Shown: positions 1-6,966 of the stretch, piece after piece
Layout of the letters: every line of letters starts with the position of its first letter
Numbering within the stretch: the stretch's first letter is position 1
DNA from: Deltaproteobacteria bacterium
GTDB lineage: Bacteria; Myxococcota_A; UBA9160; PR03
Assembly: GCA_018262315.1 (NCBI GenBank)
Contig: JAGSPS010000111.1
Span: 1 to 16,282 of the forward strand
Length of the DNA stretch: 16,282 nt
Direction: 5' to 3'
The notes under the pieces: model-generated
Databases searched by the model: none
Told to the model about the DNA's origin: nothing
Seen by the model: the letters and a program-made list of their open reading frames with translations, nothing else
Translations under genes and position numbers: made by a program

Positions 1-66
1 CTGGAGAACTACAAGGGAACGGACGTGGCCGAGGCCGCGGCGGACCTCGTTCCCGAAGCGCAGTAG
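1..66 (+). CDS. C-terminal end of an unidentified protein (partial)
   Basis: The window opens inside a reading frame that ends in TAG. The 21 visible residues run from LENYKGTDV to VPEAQ and look like an ordinary acidic, alanine-rich protein tail. Nearly all codons end in G or C, matching the real genes of this window, which is the main reason to call it coding. The family cannot be named from so little. It lies 22 bp upstream of the TPR gene on the same strand, so the two may be cotranscribed. Confidence 0.55.
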   Translation: MENYKGTDVAEAAADLVPEAQ

Positions 67-88
67 CCACACGCTCTCTCCGATCCGG

Positions 89-823
89 ATGAGAAACGCG
101 GCGCGTCTCTCCACCGACGAGCGCGTCGCCTATCAACTCGGCATTCGTCACTTCGAGAGCGGCGAGGACGAGGCAGCCCTCAGCCAACTGACGCGCCTCG
201 TGGCGACGCGTCCCAGCTTCGCAGACATCCATTATCTGCTCGGCCTCCTCTACGAGCGACGCGGCGATCTCGACGCGGCGACGCAGCGCTTCGAAACAGC
301 GGTCACGCTGAACCCGGACTACGCCGAAGCGCGCCTCGCGCTCGCGAGCGTGTGCGAGCGACGCGGAGACTTCGACCGCTCCGAGGCCATCGTGTTCTCG
401 ACGCCGGTCACCGAGCCGGACGGCAAGGTTCCCCTCACCCAGGCGAAGCTGGCGAATCTGCAAGCCGCCCTGGGCGACGCCTACCGGGAAGCCGGCGAGA
501 TCGGCGAGGCGATTGCGGCCTACCGCAAGGCGCTCGACCGCTGCCCGGGTTTCCAGGACGTCCGCTACCGATTGGGCGTCGCGCTGCGCGAGCACGGATT
601 GCCGGACCAGGCGATCCGGGAGTTCGGGCGCGTACTGCGCGCAAGCCCGGCGCACCTGGACGCGTCCGTGCAGCTCGGCCTCACCTTCTGGTCGCTCGGC
701 CAGGCGGAACGCGCGGCTACCCAATGGCAGGGCGTCATCGACGCGGAACCTACCCGCGCCGATGCGAAGCTCTACCTGAGACTCGCCGCCCGCGGGGCTG
801 GAGCCGACCTGGCCTCGGATTGA
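89..823 (+). CDS. Tetratricopeptide (TPR) repeat protein
   Basis: A 244-residue soluble protein built almost entirely of TPR units. Six can be read: about residues 14-43, 45-77, 79-103, 123-156, 157-190 and 191-224. They carry the usual pattern of G/A at position 8, Y/F at 11, A at 20 and P near 32, as in YLLGLLYERRGDLDAA and LGDAYREAGEIGEAIAAY. There is no signal peptide or membrane segment, so it is probably a cytoplasmic protein-interaction scaffold; the partner is unknown. The ATG is the first in frame but has no clear Shine-Dalgarno sequence, and the frame stays open upstream to the window edge, so the start is uncertain. The CBS-domain gene follows on the same strand after 161 bp. Confidence 0.85.
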   Translation: MRNAARLSTDERVAYQLGIRHFESGEDEAALSQLTRLVATRPSFADIHYLLGLLYERRGDLDAATQRFETAVTLNPDYAEARLALASVCERRGDFDRSEAIVFSTPVTEPDGKVPLTQAKLANLQAALGDAYREAGEIGEAIAAYRKALDRCPGFQDVRYRLGVALREHGLPDQAIREFGRVLRASPAHLDASVQLGLTFWSLGQAERAATQWQGVIDAEPTRADAKLYLRLAARGAGADLASD

Positions 824-984
824 GGCCGTCGCCGCTCCCATTTCTGAACTACGCACTTCTCTTTCCGTTCCGCTCGTGGCTCAATGGAACGTGCCGCTCG
901 TCTGGCGGCGCCGAGCGGCCCTGCCATGCGAACGGCTTTGGAAGGCTTCGCCCCCCTCGGGCCGCTTCCGGAGGTGCCCCAGTC
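824..984 (+). other. Structured intergenic leader before the CBS gene
   Basis: This 161-bp gap holds two adjacent perfect inverted repeats. CGTTCC at 866-871 pairs with GGAACG at 886-891, and GCCGCTCG at 893-900 pairs with CGAGCGGC at 912-919. A looser GC-rich pairing follows at about 931-969. The 8-mer CCGCTCGT also occurs twice, at 870-877 and 894-901. It could be a structured 5' UTR, a REP-like repeat or a weak terminator for the TPR gene. No T-run follows the stems and no known riboswitch class is recognised. Confidence 0.35.
970..975 (+). promoter_or_regulatory. Shine-Dalgarno sequence of the CBS gene
   Basis: GGAGGT lies nine bases before the ATG at 985. It decides the start: the frame stays open upstream to about 352, but that stretch overlaps the TPR gene in another frame and has no comparable site. 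Confidence 0.8.
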
Positions 985-1419
985 ATGCACAGCCTCGAGC
1001 AGGTCCTTCGCAATCGCAAACTCCTCACGGCCCACCCGGACGACCTTGTCCTCGATGTGATCCAGCGCATGACAGCCGCCAGTGTCGGTGCGGTGAGCGT
1101 CCTCGCGGACAACCGCCTCGTCGGCGTCTTCTCGGAGCGCGATCTGATGACGCGAGTGGTCGTCGCCGGACGCACCGCCGAGTCGACCCGAATCGGCGAG
1201 GTGATGACCCGTGAAGTCGTGACCGCCGACCTGGACGAAAGTCGCGACGAATGTCTTGCGAAGATGCAGCGCGCTGGCTGCCGCCATCTCCCCGTGCTCG
1301 CCCACGGTCACGTGATCGCGATGGTCTCGATCCGCGATCTGCTCTGGGACGAGATCGAGGAGCAAGTCGAAGAGATCCGCCAACTCCGCGCCTACGTCTG
1401 GCAGACCCCGCCCGCCTGA
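985..1419 (+). CDS. Tandem CBS-domain protein
   Basis: A 144-residue stand-alone CBS-pair (Bateman module) protein. The first CBS unit spans about residues 7-62, with ASVGAVSVLADNRLVGVFSERDLM. The second spans about 70-125, with AGCRHLPVLAHGHVIAMVSIRDLL. Such modules bind adenosine ligands (AMP, ATP, SAM) and regulate a partner; the ligand here is not known. A short charged helix, EEQVEEIRQLRAYV, follows and is typical of small bacterial CBS proteins with a helical tail. The start is fixed by a strong GGAGGT. A palindromic repeat begins right after the stop. Confidence 0.9.
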   Translation: MHSLEQVLRNRKLLTAHPDDLVLDVIQRMTAASVGAVSVLADNRLVGVFSERDLMTRVVVAGRTAESTRIGEVMTREVVTADLDESRDECLAKMQRAGCRHLPVLAHGHVIAMVSIRDLLWDEIEEQVEEIRQLRAYVWQTPPA

Positions 1420-1450
1420 GGAGAAAGTGGAGAAAGGGTGGAGAAAGGGG
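1420..1450 (+). repeat. Three tandem copies of the repeat-arm tip GGAGAAAG
   Basis: Starting one base after the CBS stop, GGAGAAAGT, GGAGAAAGGGT and GGAGAAAGGGG follow each other directly. The third is the left tip of the large inverted repeat, so the tip appears to have been duplicated in tandem. Confidence 0.6.
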
Positions 1451-1565
1451 ACGGTCCTCGCGTGGACGGGCTGAGGAGTCGAGGGACACACCTCCCGCCG
1501 CGCGGGTTCGAAGTGTGTCCCTGAACTCATCAGTCGGGTCACTTCGAGGACCGTCCCCTTTCTCC
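1440..1565. repeat. Nested palindromic repeat, family GGACGGTCC, copy 1
   Basis: The outer arms are a perfect 21-bp inverted repeat, 1440-1460 against 1545-1565, beginning GGAGAAAGGGGACGGTCC. Inside, CTGAGGAGT (1471-1479) pairs with ACTCATCAG (1525-1533) with one mismatch, and AGGGACACAC (1482-1491) pairs perfectly with GTGTGTCCCT (1513-1522). A related copy lies at 9662-9780. The nested form and the position just after a gene stop resemble REP/BIME-type elements mobilised by a TnpA-REP transposase elsewhere in a genome. No transposase is in this window. It may also act as a transcript end or mRNA stabiliser. Confidence 0.85.
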
Positions 1566-1598
1566 GCGCAGGGCAGCCGCCCGGGCTAAGCTGGCGGC

Positions 1599-2141
1599 GT
1601 GGGGGATCTCGTCGACATCATTGCGCTCGCCGTACTCGCGGTGGCGGTGTTGCGCGGGCTGTGGATCGGTTTCGTGCGCGAGGTGTTCTCGATCGCCGCG
1701 CTCGCCGCCGCGGTCCTCGCGTTCCGCGCGCTGCGCGAACCGGTCGCCGCGTTGATCGCGGAGCGCACGACCTGGGACCCGCTCGTCGCCACCGCGGCGG
1801 CCGGCGGCGTCGTGGTGATCGGCGCACTGCTGTTCGTGACGATCGCCGGTGCGATCGTGCGGCGCCTGGTCGGTGCGGTGGGCCTCGGTGCGATCGATCG
1901 CATCGGCGGCGCCGTGCTCGGCGCCGCCGAAGGCGCGCTGGTCGTCGGACTCGCACTGCTCGCCGTGACCGAAGTGCTCGGCCCGAACGACCCACTGGTC
2001 GCCGGCTCTCGCGCGCTCGCGGTCTTCGAACGCGTACAGGAATCCGCCGGCGTGTCGCCCGAGAAGCGCGCGGCTTCGCGCCACGCGCCTCCGGCTACTC
2101 CGGCTCCACCCAGCGACCGTGGCGGCGAATCAGATCGATGA
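1599..2141 (+). CDS. CvpA-family membrane protein
   Basis: A 180-residue protein of the CvpA (colicin V production protein) family. It opens with DLVDIIALAVLAVAVLRGLWIGFVRE, the family's typical first helix ending in a G-x-x-R/K-G-F-x-R/K-E turn. Three more hydrophobic segments follow, at about residues 27-46, 64-90 and 102-128. The tail from about 140 is hydrophilic and rich in Pro and Ala. It is an inner-membrane protein; in the family it is tied to envelope stress and colicin V export, but its biochemical role is unclear. The start is GTG with no strong Shine-Dalgarno sequence. The last 47 bp overlap the 3' end of convergent ispG, so this C-terminal tail is constrained by another gene. Confidence 0.85.
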   Translation: MGDLVDIIALAVLAVAVLRGLWIGFVREVFSIAALAAAVLAFRALREPVAALIAERTTWDPLVATAAAGGVVVIGALLFVTIAGAIVRRLVGAVGLGAIDRIGGAVLGAAEGALVVGLALLAVTEVLGPNDPLVAGSRALAVFERVQESAGVSPEKRAASRHAPPATPAPPSDRGGESDR

Positions 2142-4200
2142 GGCACGCGTCGGCCTGCGCCTGCGGGACGTGGCGCTCGACGCAGTCGTGACCGACGTAG
2201 AGGTTCACCACGCCCGGTCCTGAGCCCACGTAGCCGAAGTCCGCGTCCGCCATCTCGCCCGGTCCGTTCACGATGCAGCCCATGATGGCGATCTTCACGC
2301 CCTTCAGGTGCTGCGTCTGCGCCTTGATGCGCGCCGTCGTCTCCTCGAGGTCGAAGAGTGTGCGGCCGCAGGACGGACAGGAGATGAACTCGGTCCAGGT
2401 CGTGCGCTGCCGCGCGCCCTGGAGGATGCGGTAGGCGAGCGCCAGTGCATCGCCGGCGCGCTCGAGGCCGCCGCGAACCGGCAACGCGACCGCGTCGCCG
2501 ATGCCGTCGCAGAGCAGCGCGCCGAGATCAGTCGAAGCGTGCAGCAGCTCGCTCTCGTCGCTGGCAGCGTGCTCACTTCGATGCACCAGCACGATCGGCG
2601 CGCGCCAGTCGAGCGCGCGCATGCGGGCCGCGACGAGCCGCAGCGCGGGAACCGGCCGCTCCGCCTCGACCGAGACCAGCACGCGACGATGCCCCAGCAC
2701 GCGCGACGCTTCCCACGCGCGCTCCACGGCAGCAACCAGCGCGTTCGCCGCAGTCGGCCCAGACGGCGTCGCGGCGCCCGCGAGCGACCACTCGAGTGCG
2801 ACGCCCGCCGCCTCGGCAGCCCGCGCCAAGGCCGACACCGTCACGACGTCGGCATCGAGTGCAACCGGTACGATCCATCTCGCGGCCAGGTCCTTCGCAT
2901 GTGGCGCCAGCTCCGAGGACATCTGCAACGCGAGCGGCGCCGTGACGCCGTGACGCGCGAGCGCCTCGGCGAACGGTTGCACGCGCTCGAGCGCCGCCTC
3001 GTCCGCGACGTCGAGACGCAAGCCCTCGCAGGCGACCTCGCGGCGCGCGCCGAATGCGTCGGCGAGTCGCCACGCGGCGGCTTCGGGGTCGGTTGGCGGT
3101 GCGCCGATCGAAAGCTCGGCGCGCACCGGCGCGTCGCCGCCGATCTCGAGGACCTGAGCGGGCTTCGCGTCAACCGCCGCTGCGCTGGCGACGCACTCGC
3201 TCGCGCGGCGCGCGTGTTCGTAGGGATCGTCGACGAACGGCGCGCCGGGATCTGGCAGCGCGCCGCGGCTTCGCTCGGCGTCCGCCCAGCGAGATTCGAC
3301 GCGCTGCGCGATCGCGCGCGCGACGGGCACTTCCTTCACCGGGTCTTCGGTGAGTGATACGCGGATCGTGTCGCCGAGACCGTCGGCGAGCAGCGAGCCG
3401 ATGCCGATCGCGCTCTTGATGCGCCCGTCCTCGCCGTCGCCGGCTTCGGTGACGCCGACGTGGAACGGGTAATCGCCCGGTTTGCCCTGTCTGGCTCGTG
3501 CGGACAGCAACGCTGCGAGCAGCCGGTAGGCCTGGATCGCCACCTGCGGGTTGCTCGCCTTCATGCTGAACACGACGTCGTAGAAGCCCTCGTCCTCGCA
3601 CACGTCGAGGAACTCGAGCGCCGACTCGACCATGCCGCGCGGCGTGTCTCCGTAGCGGTTCATCACGCGGTCCGAGAGCGAGCCGTGGTTGGTGCCGATG
3701 CGCAGTGCTCGTCCCAGCTCCTTGCAGCGGCGCAGCAGCGGGCGGAAGCGGTCGGCGACGCGCGCCAGCTCGTCGTCCCACTGCGCGTCGTCGTAGTCGC
3801 GCACCTCGAACTTCTTCTTGTCGGCGAAGTTGCCCGGATTGATACGGACCTTCTCGACGTGTTCGGCGGCGACCAGCGCGGCGTTCGGCGTGAAGTGGAT
3901 GTCCGCGACGAGCGGAACGCGCACGCCGCGCCGGAAGAGTTCCGCGCGGATCTCGCCGAGCGCTTCGGCGTCGCGCACCGACGGCGCGGTGATGCGCACG
4001 ATCTCGCAGCCGGCCGCGGCGAGCCGCTCGGTCTGCGCGACGGTCGCCGCCACGTCCTGCGTGTCGGTCGTGGTCATCGACTGGATGCGGATCGGGTTGT
4101 CGCCACCGAGCGCGACGTCGCCCACGCGCACGACGCGCGTCGGCCGGCGCCGCGGCGCGAACGGATCGCCCGGGAACGGCAGCTCGAGGCGCTCGCTCAA
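2095..4200 (-). CDS. ispG: (E)-4-hydroxy-3-methylbut-2-enyl-diphosphate synthase, large form
   Basis: IspG (GcpE) converts methylerythritol cyclodiphosphate to HMBPP in the MEP isoprenoid pathway, using a 4Fe-4S cluster. The N-terminal TIM barrel is clear (NPIRIQSMTTTDTQD near residue 36, then VRINPGNFADKKKF and RIGTNHGSLSDRV). The C-terminal cluster domain carries the three expected Cys ligands, C608 and C611 (CPSC) and C642, with E649 in NGPGEM as the likely fourth ligand. At 701 residues it is the large type, with an extra poorly conserved domain at about 330-590; the usual short bacterial form has about 360-400 residues. The TTG start overlaps the alaS stop as TTGA. It is chosen because conserved sequence (FAPRRRPTRVVRVGDVALGG) begins soon after and no later start precedes it. 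Confidence 0.93.
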   Translation of the reverse strand: MSERLELPFPGDPFAPRRRPTRVVRVGDVALGGDNPIRIQSMTTTDTQDVAATVAQTERLAAAGCEIVRITAPSVRDAEALGEIRAELFRRGVRVPLVADIHFTPNAALVAAEHVEKVRINPGNFADKKKFEVRDYDDAQWDDELARVADRFRPLLRRCKELGRALRIGTNHGSLSDRVMNRYGDTPRGMVESALEFLDVCEDEGFYDVVFSMKASNPQVAIQAYRLLAALLSARARQGKPGDYPFHVGVTEAGDGEDGRIKSAIGIGSLLADGLGDTIRVSLTEDPVKEVPVARAIAQRVESRWADAERSRGALPDPGAPFVDDPYEHARRASECVASAAAVDAKPAQVLEIGGDAPVRAELSIGAPPTDPEAAAWRLADAFGARREVACEGLRLDVADEAALERVQPFAEALARHGVTAPLALQMSSELAPHAKDLAARWIVPVALDADVVTVSALARAAEAAGVALEWSLAGAATPSGPTAANALVAAVERAWEASRVLGHRRVLVSVEAERPVPALRLVAARMRALDWRAPIVLVHRSEHAASDESELLHASTDLGALLCDGIGDAVALPVRGGLERAGDALALAYRILQGARQRTTWTEFISCPSCGRTLFDLEETTARIKAQTQHLKGVKIAIMGCIVNGPGEMADADFGYVGSGPGVVNLYVGHDCVERHVPQAQADACLIDLIRRHGRWVEPE

Positions 4201-6839
4201 GTCGCCGCCCGGATGCGCTCGCGAACGAGCGCGAAGGCCTCGTCGATCTTGCCGGGGTCGCGACCGCCCGCCTGGGCGAACTCGGGCTTGCCACCACCCT
4301 TGCCGCCGACGGCGGCGGCCGCTTCGCGAATCAGCTCGCCGGCCTTGAAGCGGGGCGTCAGATCGGGCGTCACGCCGAGCGCGAGCGTGACGCGATCTTC
4401 GCCCGCCGCCGCGAGCAGCACGATGCCGCTGCGCAGCCGCTGGCGCAGCTCGTCCACCATCGCGCGCAGGTCGTCGCCGCTGGCGCCGTCGACCTTCGCG
4501 AGCAGCACCGGGATGCCGGCGATCGTCTCGACCTGCGAAGCGAGGTCGCCCGACGCCGCGCTGCGCTGCGCGGAGCGCAACGACGCGAGTTCGAGTTCCA
4601 GCGACTTGCGCTCTTCCAGCAGCTTCTCGACGCGCGACTCCAGATCGCCGACGGGCGTGCGCAGCAGCTCCGCGGTGCGTTCGAGCGCGCGTTCCTGTGC
4701 GCGCCAGCGCTGCAGCGCCTCGACTCCGGTCAGCGCTTCGATGCGGCGCACCCCCGACGCGACGCCGGTCTCGGCCACGATCTTGAGCAAGCCGATGTCG
4801 CCGGTGGCGCGCGCGTGGGTGCCGCCGCACAGCTCCTTCGAGAAGTCGCCGAAGCTCAGCACGCGCACGCGGTCGCCGTACTTCTCCCCGAACATCGCGA
4901 GCGCGCCAGCCGCGATCGCGTCGCGGTGCGACATCTCTTCGACGACTCCCGGCACGTTCGCCTCGATCCAGCCGTTGACGAGATCTTCGATCTGCTCCTG
5001 CTCTTCGCGCGTGACGGGTGCGTCGTGGCTGAAGTCGAAGCGCAGCCGCGCCGGTGTGACGAGCGAACCTCGCTGCGTGGCGTTGGGCCCGAGCACCTCG
5101 CGCAACGCGGCGTGCAGCAAGTGCGTACCCGAATGGTGGCGGACGGATCCGCCGCGCAGCGCTGTGTCGACGACGAGTTGCGCCGTCTGGTCGACGTACA
5201 CTTCGCCCGACACGACCTTTCCGCGATGCACGACCAGCGCGCCCAGCGGCCGCTGCGTGTCATCGACTTCGACGCGCCCGGTGGGCGTCTCGATCACGCC
5301 GCGGTCGCCCACCTGCCCACCGCTCTCGGAGTAGAAGGGCGTCTGCTCGACGATCACTTCGACGTCGTCGCCGGCGCGCGCCGACGGCACCGCGCCGGTC
5401 TTCGACACCAGCGCCAGCACGCGCGAGGTGGCGCGCAAGTGCTGGTAGCCGACGAAGCGGCTCTCGAAGTCGCTCGCGAGCTGCGAGTAGAGCGGGCCGA
5501 CGGCTTCCTGGCCGCTCCCCTTCCACGCGGCGCGCGCGCGCTCGCGCTGTTCGCTCATCGCCGACTCGAAACCCGCGTGGTCGAAGCCGAGCTTGTGTCC
5601 CGAGAGGATGTCTTCGGTGAGATCGACCGGGAAACCGAAGGTGTCGTAGAGCTTGAACACCACATCGCCCGGCAGCATGTGCAATTGCGCGGCCTTCGCC
5701 TTGCGCAGCTCCTCCTCCAGCAGCGCGAGACCCTTCGAGAGCGTCTCGAGGAAGCGCTCTTCTTCGCGGCGCACGCGATCGGTGACGTAGCCGCGGCGCT
5801 CGACCAGTTCGGGATAGGCGTCGCCCATCTCGTCGATCACGGCGTCCGCGACCTGGAAGAGGAACGGCCGCTCGATGCCGAGCAGCACACCGTGGCGCGC
5901 CGCGCGGCGCAGGATGCGGCGCAACACGTAACCGCGACCTTCGTTCGAGGGCAGCACGCCGTCCGCGATCAGGAAGGTGACCGCACGCGCGTGGTCGGCG
6001 ACGACGCGCAGCGACACGTCCTTCTCGGGATCCGCGCCGAGCCGCACACCCGAGAGTTCCTGCGCGCGCGAAAGGATGCCGCGAAAGATGTCCGTCTCGT
6101 AGTTCCAGTACACACCCTGGAGCACGGCGGAGATCCGCTCCAGTCCCATACCTGTGTCGATCGACGGCCTGGGCAACGGCGTCAGCGTCCCGCTCGCGTC
6201 GCGGTTGAACTGCATGAACACGAGATTCCAGATCTCGAGCCAGCGACCACACTCGCAGGACGGGTCGCATTCGGCGTTGGGACAGCCGTCCTGCTTGCCC
6301 CAGTCGTAGTAGATCTCGGAGCAGGGACCACAGGGACCCGTGTCGCCCATCGCCCAGAAGTTGTCGGCCTCGTCGAGACGGGTGATGCGATGAGCGGGCA
6401 CGCCCACCTCGTCGCGCCAGATGCGCTCGGCCTCGTCATCCTCTCGGAACACGGTGACGGCGAGCCGCTCGGGCGGGATCCGGTACCCCTGCGTGAGCAG
6501 CTCCCACGCCCAGGCGATCGCTTCGGACTTGAAGTAATCGCCGAACGAGAAATTGCCGAGCATCTCGAAGAAGGTGTGATGGCGCGCCGTGCGGCCGACG
6601 TTCTCGAGGTCGTTGTGCTTGCCCGAGACGCGCATGCACTTCTGCGACGAAGCGGCGCGGCGATGGTCGCGCGACTCCTCACCCGTGAAGACGCGCTTGA
6701 ACGGCACCATGCCCGCGTTCGTGAAGAGCAGCGTCGGGTCGCCCTCGGGCACCAGCGAACCACTCGCGACGACGCGGTGACCGCGCTCTTCGAAGAAGCG
6801 CAGGAAGCGGCTGCGGATCTCGCGACTGGAGAGTGACAC
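4197..6839 (-). CDS. alaS: Alanyl-tRNA synthetase
   Basis: AlaRS charges tRNA-Ala and clears mischarged Ser and Gly. It has 880 residues, the normal full length. The class II catalytic core is at the N terminus (motif 2 region HHTFFEMLGNFSFGDYFK near 87-104, GDTGPCGPCSEIYYD, and motif 3 RPSIDTGMGLERI). The editing domain has the zinc set HSGTHLLH at 569-576 and CGGTH at 671-675. The C-terminal DHHA1 part ends with a GGGKPEFAQAGGRDPGKIDEA motif. The GTG start has GAGGAG about 11 bases upstream. The stop overlaps the ispG start by four bases, so the two genes are translationally coupled. The order recA-recX-alaS known in many bacteria is not kept: hflX and pilT lie in between and no recX is seen. 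Confidence 0.97.
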   Translation of the reverse strand: MSLSSREIRSRFLRFFEERGHRVVASGSLVPEGDPTLLFTNAGMVPFKRVFTGEESRDHRRAASSQKCMRVSGKHNDLENVGRTARHHTFFEMLGNFSFGDYFKSEAIAWAWELLTQGYRIPPERLAVTVFREDDEAERIWRDEVGVPAHRITRLDEADNFWAMGDTGPCGPCSEIYYDWGKQDGCPNAECDPSCECGRWLEIWNLVFMQFNRDASGTLTPLPRPSIDTGMGLERISAVLQGVYWNYETDIFRGILSRAQELSGVRLGADPEKDVSLRVVADHARAVTFLIADGVLPSNEGRGYVLRRILRRAARHGVLLGIERPFLFQVADAVIDEMGDAYPELVERRGYVTDRVRREEERFLETLSKGLALLEEELRKAKAAQLHMLPGDVVFKLYDTFGFPVDLTEDILSGHKLGFDHAGFESAMSEQRERARAAWKGSGQEAVGPLYSQLASDFESRFVGYQHLRATSRVLALVSKTGAVPSARAGDDVEVIVEQTPFYSESGGQVGDRGVIETPTGRVEVDDTQRPLGALVVHRGKVVSGEVYVDQTAQLVVDTALRGGSVRHHSGTHLLHAALREVLGPNATQRGSLVTPARLRFDFSHDAPVTREEQEQIEDLVNGWIEANVPGVVEEMSHRDAIAAGALAMFGEKYGDRVRVLSFGDFSKELCGGTHARATGDIGLLKIVAETGVASGVRRIEALTGVEALQRWRAQERALERTAELLRTPVGDLESRVEKLLEERKSLELELASLRSAQRSAASGDLASQVETIAGIPVLLAKVDGASGDDLRAMVDELRQRLRSGIVLLAAAGEDRVTLALGVTPDLTPRFKAGELIREAAAAVGGKGGGKPEFAQAGGRDPGKIDEAFALVRERIRAAT

Positions 6840-6966
6840 GGGCGGCCGGACTCCTCGGCGTTCGGGGGCGGCGGCATTCTAACGGAAGCCGTCTCGGGCG
6901 CGGCAGCTCCCGCTTCCACTCGAGAGCCGGCCTCCGGTCCTGCGACGCGCTACCCCTTTCGCCCCG
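6840..6966. promoter_or_regulatory. Divergent alaS / hflX intergenic region
   Basis: These 127 bp must hold promoters for both directions. On the - strand, TAGAAT (+ strand 6876-6881) is one base from the TATAAT consensus and would give an alaS leader of about 30 bases, but no good -35 box is seen at 16-18 bases. On the + strand no convincing promoter and no Shine-Dalgarno sequence for hflX are visible. There is no T-box-like or other recognisable leader structure. Confidence 0.4.

Noticed and set aside
352..984. Long upstream extension of the CBS frame
   Set aside because: It overlaps the TPR gene in another frame, gives an Arg/Pro-rich nonsense translation, and the strong GGAGGT points to the ATG at 985.
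4201..4830. Upstream extension of the ispG frame inside alaS
   Set aside because: The translation is low-complexity Arg-rich and overlaps the well-conserved AlaS C terminus in a different frame.
3460..5334. Long + strand open frame across ispG and alaS
   Set aside because: Antisense shadow of two conserved genes in GC-rich DNA; the translation matches no fold pattern.
4815..6836. 673-codon + strand open frame antisense to alaS
   Set aside because: Exactly mirrors a conserved gene; GC-rich codon use leaves antisense frames open.
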